Source: Hygrocybe punicea (Eukaryota; Basidiomycota; Agaricomycetes; Agaricales; Hygrophoraceae). Taken from it: a DNA stretch of 64,000 bases. How positions within the stretch are numbered: position 1 is the first letter of the stretch; each line of letters begins with the position of its first letter. The notes under the pieces were generated by a model. That model made no database searches. It saw nothing but the letters and a program-made list of their open reading frames with translations, and was not told where the DNA came from. Positions 20,691 to 31,529 of this stretch are shown here, piece by piece. The stretch spans positions 1,054,001-1,118,000 of the forward strand of contig OY744465.1 in the NCBI GenBank assembly GCA_963556145.1. Reading direction: 5' to 3'. The position numbers and the translations under genes are program-made.

Positions 20691-22379
20691 TCAATTTGAA
20701 TCAATAGTCCAGGAAGACTTGAAAGAAGGAAGAGTCGAAAGGGAAAAGATTTGCGAGTTGACGAGTTGACGATACTGCCAGAATTTACTGAATATATACA
20801 GCAAAGCTCTCAGGCACCAAGGCTTCTGACTCGACACTGACTCAGAATGACTGGTATTGACTCGATTAGACCAAATGGGACCAAACATAGTCTGAGAATC
20901 GGATGGGTATAAATGCATCAGTTGACGGTGCTGGTATGTAGCAGTGACCCACCATACTCTGTGACTCATGCCTTTGATCCATAGTAGTACCAGTAGTTGC
21001 ATCTATCTCCATCAAATCTGTACTTCGACCAACGCTGTCCTCCAATTCAATCACAATAAGGGCTATGGGCTGAAGGTTTGGAAATGGTGTGTCCTGATGC
21101 TTCATTAATGTGTTAGAACGCATAAGCTGATTCTTGACAGACCAGTAAATGCAGACGGTGAACGAGTCCCACCCTCGGAGTTGCCCAATCACCGCCTTTC
21201 CCATCAGTTCCACGGTCCATGCTGCATTTGCCCAGTGACCAGAGTCTTAGCCCGAGGGCGGTCCCAATTCATAGAAGCAGCTATCTTGATGGTCAGGACT
21301 GGTTGCCTTGCCAGACAGTATGTTGCTTGTTGTGCGCGTGGTAGATGCAGATATATGGGTGAGTTTCAGCAGGTTCCGACATGAAGAAAGAAATACTGAC
21401 CTTGAGTGGAAGTTCACATTGAACGCCTATATGGCAAGATTGGAGTGCCGGTGCAGTCCTATCTGTCGAGAGGTTGGCATTTCAACATTGTTGAAGTGAT
21501 GATCACTGATTTCCAGACGCAATACAGATCCTGGAGAACCATGCCCGCTCGCGTATGAACAACTTGAATCAGTCAGTAACGATGCTGAACCGAATCAAAA
21601 TGGAGGATCCTCACAGCATCGTCTCCAACAGTCTGATGTATTGAGTGGTGAATTTTTTGCATACCAAGTCAGTTAGCTAGACGCTGAAGAACTGAATCAG
21701 ACATCAACCTGAATAATTCTACATTGGTAGACATTCCTTCACCCCGGAAACCAGCGCGTGGTCGTCGTATTCCGTCTACATCACCTGAATTACTCCAATT
21801 ATTGCAACTCAATTCTCCAGTTCGGCCAGGTTTGAAGGAATCCGACTTTCGCGCCTTGTTTGCTAGGTGCACCTGTGGCTTGATCATGACACGAAAGGCC
21901 TTCAAGAACCATTACTGCCCGAACGAGAATGCCTTGATGCTTGAGGCCAATGTCATTGAGATTACCGATAATGATAGTGATTAGTCACAGCCAAAACTTT
22001 GTTTTTGTTTTTGTTTTCAATTTTCTGCAATGACATTTAATGGCGTTAATTCTTTAAATGGGTGATGGAGTCTCAAAGCAGCTGCAAACTGTGATTGTAG
22101 ATGAGCGACACCATTGCTCAAGCACAAACTTCAAGTTGTAATACTGTGTGATTGTCGTGTCAGCTAACTATGTATAGTTGTGAAGGAAGGACTCGGAGCT
22201 CACGCAATTACTGTGCCACAGTTGCTTGAATTGACTCTGTTGAATTAACTGGCCCCTCCTCCAAAAGCCTGAAGGTTTGGTTTTCTAAACTGGGAGTGTA
22301 AAAGTGTGGAATTGACGCTTGCGGGAGCAATACAAATGGATATTGACAAAATGATATTACAGTAGTGAAAAAATGATAT
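20691..22379. other. Spacer with one zinc-finger-like fragment
   Basis: No complete gene. The only suggestive part is 21724-21984 (+): an open frame with no ATG at its start, a Pro/Ser-rich beginning, and a CTCGLIMTRKAFKNHYC motif (Cys-X-Cys...His-X-Cys), ending in an acidic ITDNDSD tail. It could be a last exon of a small zinc-finger protein whose earlier exons I could not place. Confidence 0.35.
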
Positions 22380-22729
22380 TTATAATTTTTTTATAACAGC
22401 AAGCCGCTCTTTGGATACCGCAATGAACAGGTGGTGGGGTGTGTCGGGTTTTGCGAGGACGCACATCCCCTCCCTGTTCATTTTATCAATCAGAAGAATG
22501 TCACCTGTGATTGAGTCACCCTTGATCACCACCACTAGCTCCTGAGGGCCTTGCGGATGTACCGGGTCGAGAAACTGAATAGGAATGTTCGTGCGCACAG
22601 TCGATAGGCGATCACGCATTTGAACATCAACATGTGTTCGATTTCCCCCATTGGATGACGGTAGGGTGAAACCAAGGTGACCGAATAGTGTACCGCCTGC
22701 CCATTCTTTAGTAAAAGTCACCATAATCT
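22380..22729 (-). pseudogene. Frame-shifted C-terminal end of the KOW gene
   Basis: This open segment (VTFTKEWAGGTLFGHLGFTLPS ... LAVIKKL) continues the KOW protein after the 14-bp duplication. It has GNRTHVDVQMRDR and PQGPQELVVVIKG blocks, has no start of its own, and ends in a TAA at 22380. It is about 115 residues that the main product loses. Confidence 0.7.
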
Positions 22730-22750
22730 TCAAGGCATAATCTTCAAGGC
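22723..22750. repeat. 14-bp tandem duplication in the KOW gene
   Basis: ATAATCTTCAAGGC is present twice in direct succession. One copy would keep the frame LYALKIM-VTFTKEWAGG open into the 22380-22720 segment; two copies lead to TGA at 22730-22732. Confidence 0.9.
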
Positions 22751-25700
22751 ATAAAGTTGGCGGTCTGCGAGCCAAAGGTCCGGATCGGCTATGAAGAAGT
22801 CAGACACACAATGCAGAACAAATCGACAGCATGGCATACCTTCTGCCTTGTCATCCGGCCTTCCAGGTGTCCGCGATGATGGGTCCCAAGCGGGACTGAC
22901 TGGTTCTGAAAATATGTCGACTGGGATGGGGGTAGATGGCGTGAGGGGAGTGGTCGACAGAGGAATGGGTGGTCGCATGGGCACACTGGTTCCGGATCCA
23001 GTATACTCTCTCACCTCCATGACTCGAATTGGGCACTCTTGCAGTGGCAGCAGTGCACCATCGTGGCTGCGATGCATTAGTTCGGTGCAACACAACTGGA
23101 AACGATAAGACTCACTCAAATATTGTTAAATCCCAAAACTTGAACATGGATTTTCGCACCGTGGCTTCTAACTCCACTATGGCGACCCCTCGGAAGTGAT
23201 TTACGTCTTTGATGATACCTCGGTAGTCCTTGCAGGGTCCTTGAATAACTACAACACACCGGCCGACTAGTGGATCCACAGTGTCACACTGTGCAACCTG
23301 TGTGCTAGGAACAGCGTCCAATCGTCCCTTGCAGAAATCAAGATCTCTGATGAGTACCTGTACCTTCAAAAGATGCGTGAGGGGAGTGAAATGGGGATTA
23401 TGAATTGGAACAAATTTACCTCGGTGGAGGAGGGCTCATGAAATGTTACTACAGAATTATTGCAAGAAACCACCCAGCCCGTTTTTCCGATCTCCCGTCC
23501 TGACCTGACTTTGACGAAGTCGCCAGGCTGAAAGTGCCTCATGATATGGACAGCGGGAACATCAATGACATTTTCCGAAGCACCCATTCTGCTGGGAAGG
23601 ACCTGGATAATGGCAGCGCTGACGGCATGCACCTCGCCAATTACCCCCGCCCATCGACCCCAAGTTACTTCTACTCGATCTCCGGGACGTAGAGAAGAAT
23701 TGGAAATTTGATTAAACGCACCGGAGAGGTCATTCGATCGAACACCCCCACTTGCCTGAAATTCGAGCAACTCGGCCACTGTCGGAATGGCCAGTTCCTG
23801 AACAAAGTCCTCTAAAATAAATTGTTTCTCGAGGAGGCCGTTCTTGTATATTTCTTTTTGAAACTTCCGACACTGGTCGCACTTCTCCACCGAATCTGGC
23901 CCATATGCGTTGGCAATGCCATCTTGATCAAATAGATGCTTGGGAGGCCGGTTTTTCCGGGCCGCACCCTTCCGCTTTTTGCGTTCTAATCGCAGGCGAG
24001 GGGTGAGAGCTACCTTGGCGGATATATGACTCTTAACCGCAAGAACGTAGGCTAGATCCCCATGGTATAGGCCCGATGCAATCCGGACCCAGCTCCCTAC
24101 CTGGGGATTAAAAAAGGACACGGAGAGAGTGAGTAACGATACTGCCTCCTCGATGGGAATGCGGACAATGTCTCGTATAAAGATATTAGTCTGAGCACGG
24201 CAGGCTTCACAAATGTCGCGTTCGGATTTTGCCTCCACATAAATTTTGCCAGGAAGAGAAGGCCGGGTGAAAGCAGAAAGTATTTTCGGCTGCTGAGAGG
24301 AAACTGTGGAGTTAAACAGCAAACGATAGATGATGTTTTGTTCATCCATGCGCTGTCGAGACAACATCAGTACGACGGGAAAACTGGAGAAACTGTACTT
24401 ACGTGGACTGGTACCATCCAGAGCGGGGCATCATATATAGTTGGGAGCAGGGTAACCTGAGGCACATCCTCTTCCGGGATATAACGTTGGGCACACGGTC
24501 CATACTTTTCAGTGAACTCTTGGGCGATCCGAGCTAGGTCAGCATCTGGAAGTTCAAGTGGTTGACGATAGAAAAGATATTCTTCGCCCGAGTGGGTGTG
24601 TAAATCCTCGTTTGCAACTGGAACCAAGTTCAAGTTAGCTTGTTGCAATGCTTGCGAGTGATCACCTACAAAGCTCGCTTTCGCTCGCTTCATCGTCCGA
24701 GTCACTGTCCGAGTCATTGTCCAAGTCGGCTGTTGCTTCAATGTCTATATAATGCAAGGTATGGTTCTGTCCAGTGCACCCAATCAATTCTGAACTAGTG
24801 TTGCCGTAGTTCGGTTCCGAACCTAGCTGAACCCGGTTCAAACCCCGAACTGAACCCTAAGTTCGATCTAAGTTCAGCCAAGTGCTGAACCGGACCGCGG
24901 GTTCAGTTCCGGGTTTCGAGGCCTGCCAGATTTCCTGAACGGCTCCAAACCGCGTTCAAACCGCGAACGCGGATATTTTTAAGGTATTGATTTCATTTGT
25001 TTTTCGTATTTCTTTACTTACTATTTCGTGTTAAACGGCATCATGTGACCGGCCGTGACCTTTCACGCAACACAGCAACTTCAACGCGGGTTGAACACAA
25101 CACAATTTGTGTTGTGTTCAAAGGTAAGTTTCCATTTTTTTCTTAACTTTACTAATGTTATTTGCGGCAGGCAACTCGACTGCGACCACATCGCAACCAC
25201 ATTGGCACAAGATGAATGCCAACGCCAACGCAATGCCAACGGACACGGGGCAGCCGCAACACCACCACCACCACCACCACCACCACCAGCGGCGGCAATG
25301 GCAACGGCAATGGCAATGGCAACCAGGCAACAACAACGGCAATGGCCAGCAGCAGCAGCAACAGCGGAAGCAGCAGCGCCGGCAGCAACGGCAGCAGCAG
25401 CAGCAGCAGCAGCAGCGGCAACAGCCAAAGCCTTCCAACATCACCACCAGCGGCGGCAACAACAACAGCAACCACAACTATGACGGCCAGCAGCAGCAGC
25501 AATGCTGGCAGCAGCAGCAACAGCAACAGCAGCAACGGCGGCAGCAGCAACGGCGGCAGCAGCAACGGCCACGACAGCAGCAGCAGCAGTGGCAGCAGCA
25601 ACGGCGACGGCAGCAGCAGCAGTGGCAGCAGCAACGGCGACGGCAGCAGCAGCAGCGCCGGCAGCGGCAGCAACGGCAGCAGTGACAGCGGCGGCAGCAG

Positions 25701-26042
25701 CAGCGTCAGACGGCTCCCCCGCAGCCCAACTACCTCACGAAGTGTAGCGCCGTATTGATTGATACGTGCCTGCCATTCGCGAGGAGAACAGAGCTCATGG
25801 GGTGAGCCCACCTCGGTCCGGGGTTCAGACCGCGTCTGAACCCAGACCGAACGCGGAGAAACGGTTCAATGCCATCCGGGTCCAGGTTTGGCCATGCGCC
25901 AAACCGGACCCGAAGTTCAGTTCGCGGTTCCGCCAAAAAGGGTCGGAACCGGACCGAACTGAACTTCGGCAACACTATTCTGAACTCTACACTGAAGTAA
26001 GCTTCAAGCGTGACTTACATCGACTCTAGCCTTTTTTCTCAT
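22730..26042 (-). CDS. Spt5-like KOW/NGN-domain protein, seven exons; first intron holds a hAT-like element
   Basis: Exons: 26042-26019, 24766-24670, 24617-24403, 24352-23420, 23363-23116, 23066-22840 and 22788-22730, phases consistent, 600 residues as read. The N-terminus is basic then strongly acidic (DLDNDSDSDSDDEASESE). An NGN-like segment follows (PGKIYVEAKSERDICEA, about residues 145-165), then four KOW-type segments: VGSWVRIASGLYHG (197), LRPGDRVEVTWGRWAG (333), FQPGDFVKVRSGREIGK (386) and VGRCVVVIQGPCKDYRG (456). Spt5 proteins bind RNA polymerase II and support elongation; stand-alone Spt5-like genes are expanded in mushroom genomes and their role is unclear. Intron 1 (24767-26018) is 62 nt once the hAT-like element and one target copy are removed. 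A 14-bp tandem duplication (22723-22750) shifts the frame and creates the stop at 22730; the conserved C-terminus continues out of frame to 22380. Confidence 0.75.
24796..25977. mobile_element. Non-autonomous hAT-like element 2, inside KOW intron 1
   Basis: Starts TAGTGTTGCCGTAGTTCGG and ends with the inverse CCGAACTTCGGCAACACTA. TTCTGAAC flanks it perfectly on both sides (24788-24795 and 25978-25985). GGTTC/GAACC motifs crowd both ends and a CAG/CAA/GGC triplet-rich core fills about 25240-25710. On the minus strand the insertion point lies within the first intron of the KOW gene. Length 1182 bp; no transposase. Confidence 0.9.
25240..25710. repeat. CAG/CAA/GGC trinucleotide repeat in hAT-like element 2
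   Basis: Dense CAGCAGCAG, CAACGGCAG and CCACCACCA runs are open in all frames. Long Gln/Ser/Ala frames of 140-217 codons over this part are artefacts of the repeat. Confidence 0.85.
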
Positions 26043-26805
26043 TTTACACCAGAGTATTGTGATTGAATTCGAACATCGACTAAAACTATTTTCAAGTTAT
26101 TGCATGATAACTTAGGGCCAGTTCATTGTTCGCAAACGTTCATCCCTAATTGAATATGACTACTACTAGTAGTACAGAGCCTCGGTGTATGCAAGCAACG
26201 ACTGGGTAGGGTTTTCCTGCACACAGTGGCACTGGGCAGAAAATGCAGAAGACAAGGGAAAGCATGACTATTCAAGCAAGAATTGTACTTATGCTGCGAT
26301 TGTTTAGGGCCGGTTCCAAAAAGGCTTGAACCGGCCCTAAACAATTTCCGAATAAAAGTTGAAAGCGTCAAGTTGAAGAATGCTTTCACTCTTTCTATAC
26401 CGATACTGTAGTGTAATATACAGTGCTAGTAGTACTAATAGTACCATAGTTAAACAGCAATGACTAAGGCTAAAAGTACTAAAGGCAAAAGAGGAGTAGG
26501 TCTTTCAAAGTTATAATTTTGTGCCTCTGTTGGTTACTCACACATGATCATAGGCTCTGGCTGGGGGATCTGAGAGACGGATCCATAACACCAGAAGTGG
26601 GGCAGTGCCACTACCAGCCCGAAAAAACAATGTCGTACCACCAGTCCGTGGTCAGCGTACCCCTCAATTCTCAAATGACCAAGTCAAATGAATTAAGTTA
26701 GCAAAATTGGTTGAACTGGAGGCCAAATTTTTTGAGAAGCATGCAAGATGGTTTGGTGATTTTTTGGAGAAGCCCGGTGGAGTAGTAGATCTAGGTAGAC
26801 TTGTT
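26043..26805. other. Spacer between KOW gene and Helitron 2
   Basis: Holds a 17-bp perfect inverted repeat (26300-26316 TTGTTTAGGGCCGGTTC with 26328-26344) and, at 26779-26803, a fragment GGAGTAGTAGATCTA-GGTAGACTT that resembles the ends of the short-LTR element at 42.2-44.8 kb. No gene is supported. Confidence 0.4.
26300..26344. repeat. Perfect 17-bp hairpin
   Basis: TTGTTTAGGGCCGGTTC and GAACCGGCCCTAAACAA are separated by 11 nt. The GTTTAGGGC word also occurs near the outer ends of the two Plavaka copies (50808 and 60289), which could mean a shared terminal motif. Confidence 0.65.
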
Positions 26806-26903
26806 CTAGAGGGCCGTTGCTTTGCACGGCATATCCGAGTCCTACTCACTGTCTTATTACTTACACTCTGTCATTATAAGATTATATCTACATATGTACT
26901 ACA

Positions 26904-27854
26904 CTACATGATAACATATATCAAGATACATGGTTTCTTGGACCTGCAGACAGTTAAAACAACATCTTTGAACATTCCTTCATATTCTGTGGATCTCCCA
27001 GTGGCAATTCCATCATGAAACCAAATGTGACCTGCTGAGCTGATGATACAAGAGGTGAAGTGATCGCTCCCATGATAAATAACTCCTCTGAGACAATACT
27101 GACTTGGTTCTGCTTGACCTTCAACTACTACTGACAAGTGATGATCCACTGTAGTGGTTGTAGTAGACACAGCAAAGGCAAGTAACTGGGGAGCATTTAC
27201 AAAACTAAATTTGCGGAGCAGGAAATCATTACAGACTGTACACTGTGAAGCAAGAGAAATTACAAAGAGATCAATTTCATCCTGAATTGATTCAAAGTCA
27301 ATTCTTCCAACATCTATAAGGCAATTATATAATGCTGCATGCTGTCTACGCACAGGATGACGTTGAGGACAAGAAAGAATAGGAATTTCAGTCTGCAGCA
27401 AAGTATATATCAGGCTATTAATACTAACAAACATTCCCCAAGAGAATTTGATATGATCATATTGATATAAATGGCGCCTTAAACAATCTCGTACATCTTC
27501 CAAAGAGTGCTCACCAACAGAATGCTTCAAAAACCCATCTGCTAAAACACCCAGAAATTGAGAATTTATGTTCTTGAAAGCAGTGGAGTTTGTAGTTTGG
27601 TCATCCTGCCAGATAGCATAAAGTATAGATAAAACAGAATCATATGCACAACTGTTATTGCTCCAACAAGTACCTACAGGAATACCAATAGAAGTTGTTG
27701 AAACATCAACATGTGTATGATTTGTCTTTAGCCTCTTCCTCTGTGGTGCAACATGAGATCCACTGATCTTTCTCTTAGGAGCAGAGGTTTTACTGAACTG
27801 TACTGAAGAGCTCCCTTGTGCAGGTATAAATTGTGATTTGGAAGTAACACCCAC
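26904..27854 (-). CDS. Helitron 2 cysteine-peptidase-like domain
   Basis: The frame is in phase with the large Rep/helicase frame, separated only by TAA at 27885-27887. It has a Lys-rich linker, then GTCWSNNSCAYDSVLSILYAIW (Cys box, about residue 58-80), two CxxC-type pairs (TVCNDFLL region) and the His box YCLRGVIYHGSDHFTSCI with WFHDGIATGR near the end. This resembles a USP/UCH-like thiol peptidase fold. It may be a separate protein or the natural C-terminus of the transposase if the TAA is a mutation or removed by splicing. Confidence 0.65.
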   Translation of the reverse strand: MGVTSKSQFIPAQGSSSVQFSKTSAPKRKISGSHVAPQRKRLKTNHTHVDVSTTSIGIPVGTCWSNNSCAYDSVLSILYAIWQDDQTTNSTAFKNINSQFLGVLADGFLKHSVGEHSLEDVRDCLRRHLYQYDHIKFSWGMFVSINSLIYTLLQTEIPILSCPQRHPVRRQHAALYNCLIDVGRIDFESIQDEIDLFVISLASQCTVCNDFLLRKFSFVNAPQLLAFAVSTTTTTVDHHLSVVVEGQAEPSQYCLRGVIYHGSDHFTSCIISSAGHIWFHDGIATGRSTEYEGMFKDVVLTVCRSKKPCILIYVIM

Positions 27855-27884
27855 TGCAATTTGTGGCTTCTTTCCTAATATTTT

Positions 27885-30800
27885 TTAGGGAACATCATTT
27901 TCATCTGAATTTACAGCAAACAAGTCAGACTTATTCCAACGAATAGCTTTGTGCACCTTTGCAGGAACATAATGTTCACCTTTCCAATCTCTAAAGGAGT
28001 GGATCAGTGTATTTCTGCAATCACCAGTAACAGATTTTGGTAACTTACCTTTATATCTCAAGCATACAATTTCATCTAAAAGTTCTAGCTCACGGAATTC
28101 CTGACATAATGCTCCAGAAGCACCACCAGTGATCTTTCTTGCATCAAATCCTTGTAAAATTACAGTGCCATGTGCTGAAGCACTCCGTGACAAGGCAGTA
28201 TAGTATGACTGATGAGAACGGCAATTATTAAGATCAACTACATTAAAAGGCCTTGTCTTTCCTTGAGAGGAATAATCTGTCATTGAAAAATTAGGTAGTA
28301 CTTCCACCTGACTGCGAGAAATAGTAATAGAAGAATCATCTGGTTGCATACAGTTTACAGTAACATGTGTTTTTGTTATTGGAACAACATTCTCAGGGAG
28401 TCCTTCAATCTGAACAAGTTGAGGAGGATTAATGAGCTTGACAAACAAAGTATCCAGCACATTCTGACCTTGTGAGCCTTTTGCTGACTGCCAGCAATGT
28501 ACTGTACCTTCCTGACCACGAGTAATACATAGCTCAGTTGCACTATTATTCCGAATCATGACAGGCATTCCAATACACAAAGAAAGTTTTCCAGGAATAC
28601 ATTTCGAGTTTGAACTGTGTGGTTGATTCCACAAAATATTTTGAATATTATCTGATATTGTAGAGCCATTGTAGGATTTTGACTGACATGAATACTTACT
28701 CTTTTTCCTCTCTTGAGAACTACTAATGGAATCATCAGAAAAAAAATCAACCAGTTTCTGAGATGTTTCTTGAGAGAATCTAAAAGAACCTAAGCGATTT
28801 ATCTCATCTTTGTGAATATTAAATGCTGTAATTATTGAAACCTGTCTAAACTCTTTGTCTTTCACTGATAACCGACCAGGCAAATTGCTTGATGTTTTTG
28901 ATCGGAGGAATGCAATATCTTCAGGAGTACAAGCCTTATATCGCATGTTTGTTAGAGCTTGTCTAAGTTGAGCGTCTTCTTTAGTTTGAATTTTTTGTCT
29001 CATGTTTTCTCTTAGTATCACAACAGTTGTAACCTGATGCCATAATGCTTTTCCAATAGCAGATTCTTGATCATGGTTATTTGTAGATGTTGCTCCAACT
29101 GTTCTACTATAGAGAGAAGCATTTTCTTGTCCAAGCGCAGGGGGTAACTGTGCAAAATCTCCTGCAAAAATCATATTTAATCCACCCCAAGGAAACTCTG
29201 TTTCACCAAAGATCTTGGCCATTCTTGCACTAATACGGTACATACCACGACAAGATAACATTGATACTTCATCAAAGAAAATATACTCAACACCTTGCAA
29301 TCGTGATCTCAATTGTACAAGTTGAGTATTTGAAATATGTTCATCAGATTTCTCATTCAATCCAAACATATAATGATATGTAGAACCTGCTAAGAGTGCA
29401 GCAGCTGTTCCAGTAGGTGCAACAATAACAAAGTGATGTCTTTCATTTCTTTTATTAAAAAGTTGCACCAAGCTTTTCAAAACCTGAGTTTTGCCTGTAC
29501 CACCCATTCCACCAATATACATTTTCAATTGCTCAGAATTTCTATTACAGGCATGGTTAGAAATAATGTGAAATGCTCTTTTTTGCTCTTGATTTAGATG
29601 AAATTCCTCTGCAACACACTCAACTACCAATTTAGATTCACCAGAATGATATATGTTTTCAAGATATGACTTATCAATAATCCTAACATTGTTTTCACTT
29701 GATGAAGTGTGTCTAAGGAGTCGACAATCAGCATTACTTGGCAGGGTTTCACTGCGCTTTTCAAGCAATTCTTGTCTTTTCTTCTGAACAGCTGCTTTCC
29801 ATTGGGTTCCACTTTGAACAAATTCAGGAAGTGTAAGCTGTACATTTGACTCTGTCAACACAACATCTGTCCAACCTGTTTGAGTAATCACACCTCGCAT
29901 TATTGCCATATCAAGTTGACGTTTCTTTTCAAGTTTTCCCAATTCCTTGAAATCAACATCAAACTCCTCATTTATTATCCCAGAGAGTTCTTCCTCTTGG
30001 TTATCATCATTCTGTTCTAAACCATCATGATCTAATATAGGATTGTAACCATCATTCCAACTTGGTAAAATTACAAAACCCTTCTGAAGTTGATAATGAA
30101 AATCATCACGAGCATCTAAACATTCATATTTTATATTAAAATTTTGCATAAGTTCCATTTGTCTTTGACTGAAATTGTATGACAAGAAAGTTTCATCCCA
30201 AGATTGGTCTACAGTTTTCAAATCATGTCCAGAGCGCCAAGGTTTGAACAGTGTCAGCATAACTAAGCAGTAATATTCACGATCACCTTGGTCACAACGT
30301 GGTAATGTAGCTCCTATAAATGTAGGAACTTTAGCACTAGTCTTCTGTACACAACGTGTTCCATGTGACATGTGGAGTGGATGAGCATCAATAAAAGAAA
30401 ACAGGCCTGGAGGAAGATAGACATTTCCACTTTCATCTGACTTCTGTTTTGTAGGGCTAAGCTCTTTACATTTTGAACTATTATCTAATATAGCATTGCA
30501 ATCCTTTTCACTTTCTACATGATATGTATTGTCAAAGTCTTCAGATACACAAGATATATCATGACCTATGCTTTCATCAGCAATATCAACATGTCCTTTA
30601 GTACCACCTTTTCCACTTACTTTAGATTCAGGAAACTTTTCACGTGAACAATGGCTAACCCAATCATATAGGCACACATTTTCAAGCTCATGAGGGCGGT
30701 ATATATAATCATAAACTGGTGATAAACCAATGATGCAACCTCTACGTTTTATCAATGCTACATTCTGAACATAGCCCTTAGTGGCTTCTAGATTCCAGGC

Positions 30801-31439
30801 CATTTGGGCCTCATTAACATAGTTCTGCCAATAGAACGAAGCAAAATGATGATTGGTGTAGTGGTCAGGATTGCGTAATAGATACATACATGCCATTGGT
30901 GAGCCAATTTCCATCTTTGCACTCAGATTATTAACAATCTTTGTCATGAGACGACGTGCTTTTTCCTTTTGAGTATCACTTCCACCAATCATCTCACTGT
31001 TCTTTTGAAATATGGCACGTACTGTATCAAAGATAACATGTGTTTTTAAAAAGACCTTAGTGATGTAATCTGACACATAGAGAATCACACCCTTAATTGC
31101 AGTTCCAGATTTCAAACATGTTACATCTGTGTTACATCGAAACACATAGGTGACCAATGGGGTGATTGTGTTTATCATTGGCTCTCCTTTTTTCATATTA
31201 AGAGCACCAGTTTCAGGATCAACTTCAGTCTGGCTAAACACAGCATGAGGAAATTGTGCTTTACACTTTCCCCACTTATTATCCATACATCCGATATATT
31301 GACAAGATTTATTTTGGGAGCCATCTTTATTCCTGTTAGTAGAACAGTGATGTATGTTAGACTTGGCCAAAATATCATCAACTACAGATTTGAACTTATC
31401 TTCCCACAAGCTCAAAGCCTGACACATGACATATGCCAC
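27885..31439 (-). CDS. Helitron 2 Rep C-terminus plus Pif1-type helicase
   Basis: A 1184-codon open frame. Near residue 120 it has the two-Tyr motif LYVSDYITK of Helitron Rep proteins, the second half of the rolling-circle nuclease. From about residue 600 comes a superfamily 1B helicase: GGMGGTGKTQ (Walker A, about 642), FFDEVSML (about 721), FAGDFAQLPPA, RENMRQK, MPVMIRNNSATELCITRGQEG and YYTALSRSASAHGT (about 1073). A conserved EYYCLVMLTLFKPWRSG block lies between the nuclease and helicase. The upstream part of Rep lies in 31530-33723. This is the only uninterrupted nuclease-helicase segment in the window and serves as the reference for Helitron 1. Confidence 0.85.
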   Translation of the reverse strand: MAYVMCQALSLWEDKFKSVVDDILAKSNIHHCSTNRNKDGSQNKSCQYIGCMDNKWGKCKAQFPHAVFSQTEVDPETGALNMKKGEPMINTITPLVTYVFRCNTDVTCLKSGTAIKGVILYVSDYITKVFLKTHVIFDTVRAIFQKNSEMIGGSDTQKEKARRLMTKIVNNLSAKMEIGSPMACMYLLRNPDHYTNHHFASFYWQNYVNEAQMAWNLEATKGYVQNVALIKRRGCIIGLSPVYDYIYRPHELENVCLYDWVSHCSREKFPESKVSGKGGTKGHVDIADESIGHDISCVSEDFDNTYHVESEKDCNAILDNSSKCKELSPTKQKSDESGNVYLPPGLFSFIDAHPLHMSHGTRCVQKTSAKVPTFIGATLPRCDQGDREYYCLVMLTLFKPWRSGHDLKTVDQSWDETFLSYNFSQRQMELMQNFNIKYECLDARDDFHYQLQKGFVILPSWNDGYNPILDHDGLEQNDDNQEEELSGIINEEFDVDFKELGKLEKKRQLDMAIMRGVITQTGWTDVVLTESNVQLTLPEFVQSGTQWKAAVQKKRQELLEKRSETLPSNADCRLLRHTSSSENNVRIIDKSYLENIYHSGESKLVVECVAEEFHLNQEQKRAFHIISNHACNRNSEQLKMYIGGMGGTGKTQVLKSLVQLFNKRNERHHFVIVAPTGTAAALLAGSTYHYMFGLNEKSDEHISNTQLVQLRSRLQGVEYIFFDEVSMLSCRGMYRISARMAKIFGETEFPWGGLNMIFAGDFAQLPPALGQENASLYSRTVGATSTNNHDQESAIGKALWHQVTTVVILRENMRQKIQTKEDAQLRQALTNMRYKACTPEDIAFLRSKTSSNLPGRLSVKDKEFRQVSIITAFNIHKDEINRLGSFRFSQETSQKLVDFFSDDSISSSQERKKSKYSCQSKSYNGSTISDNIQNILWNQPHSSNSKCIPGKLSLCIGMPVMIRNNSATELCITRGQEGTVHCWQSAKGSQGQNVLDTLFVKLINPPQLVQIEGLPENVVPITKTHVTVNCMQPDDSSITISRSQVEVLPNFSMTDYSSQGKTRPFNVVDLNNCRSHQSYYTALSRSASAHGTVILQGFDARKITGGASGALCQEFRELELLDEIVCLRYKGKLPKSVTGDCRNTLIHSFRDWKGEHYVPAKVHKAIRWNKSDLFAVNSDENDVP

Positions 31440-31529
31440 ACTTCTTTAAACAAGGCATAGGAGGTGCTTCTGGTAAAGTTTGTGTTGGATCCAAGTAGCC
31501 AGCTGAATGAGAAGCTTCATTAATATTTT

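Noticed and set aside
24097..24345. Intron at AVSLLTLSVSFFNPQ in the KOW gene
   Set aside because: A GT-AG pair exists, but it would be only 42 nt, is in frame, and reading through gives the spacing I expect for the domain.
25055..25811. Gln-, Ser- and Leu-rich frames up to 217 codons
   Set aside because: All lie in the CAG/CAA core of hAT-like element 2; open in every frame because of the repeat.
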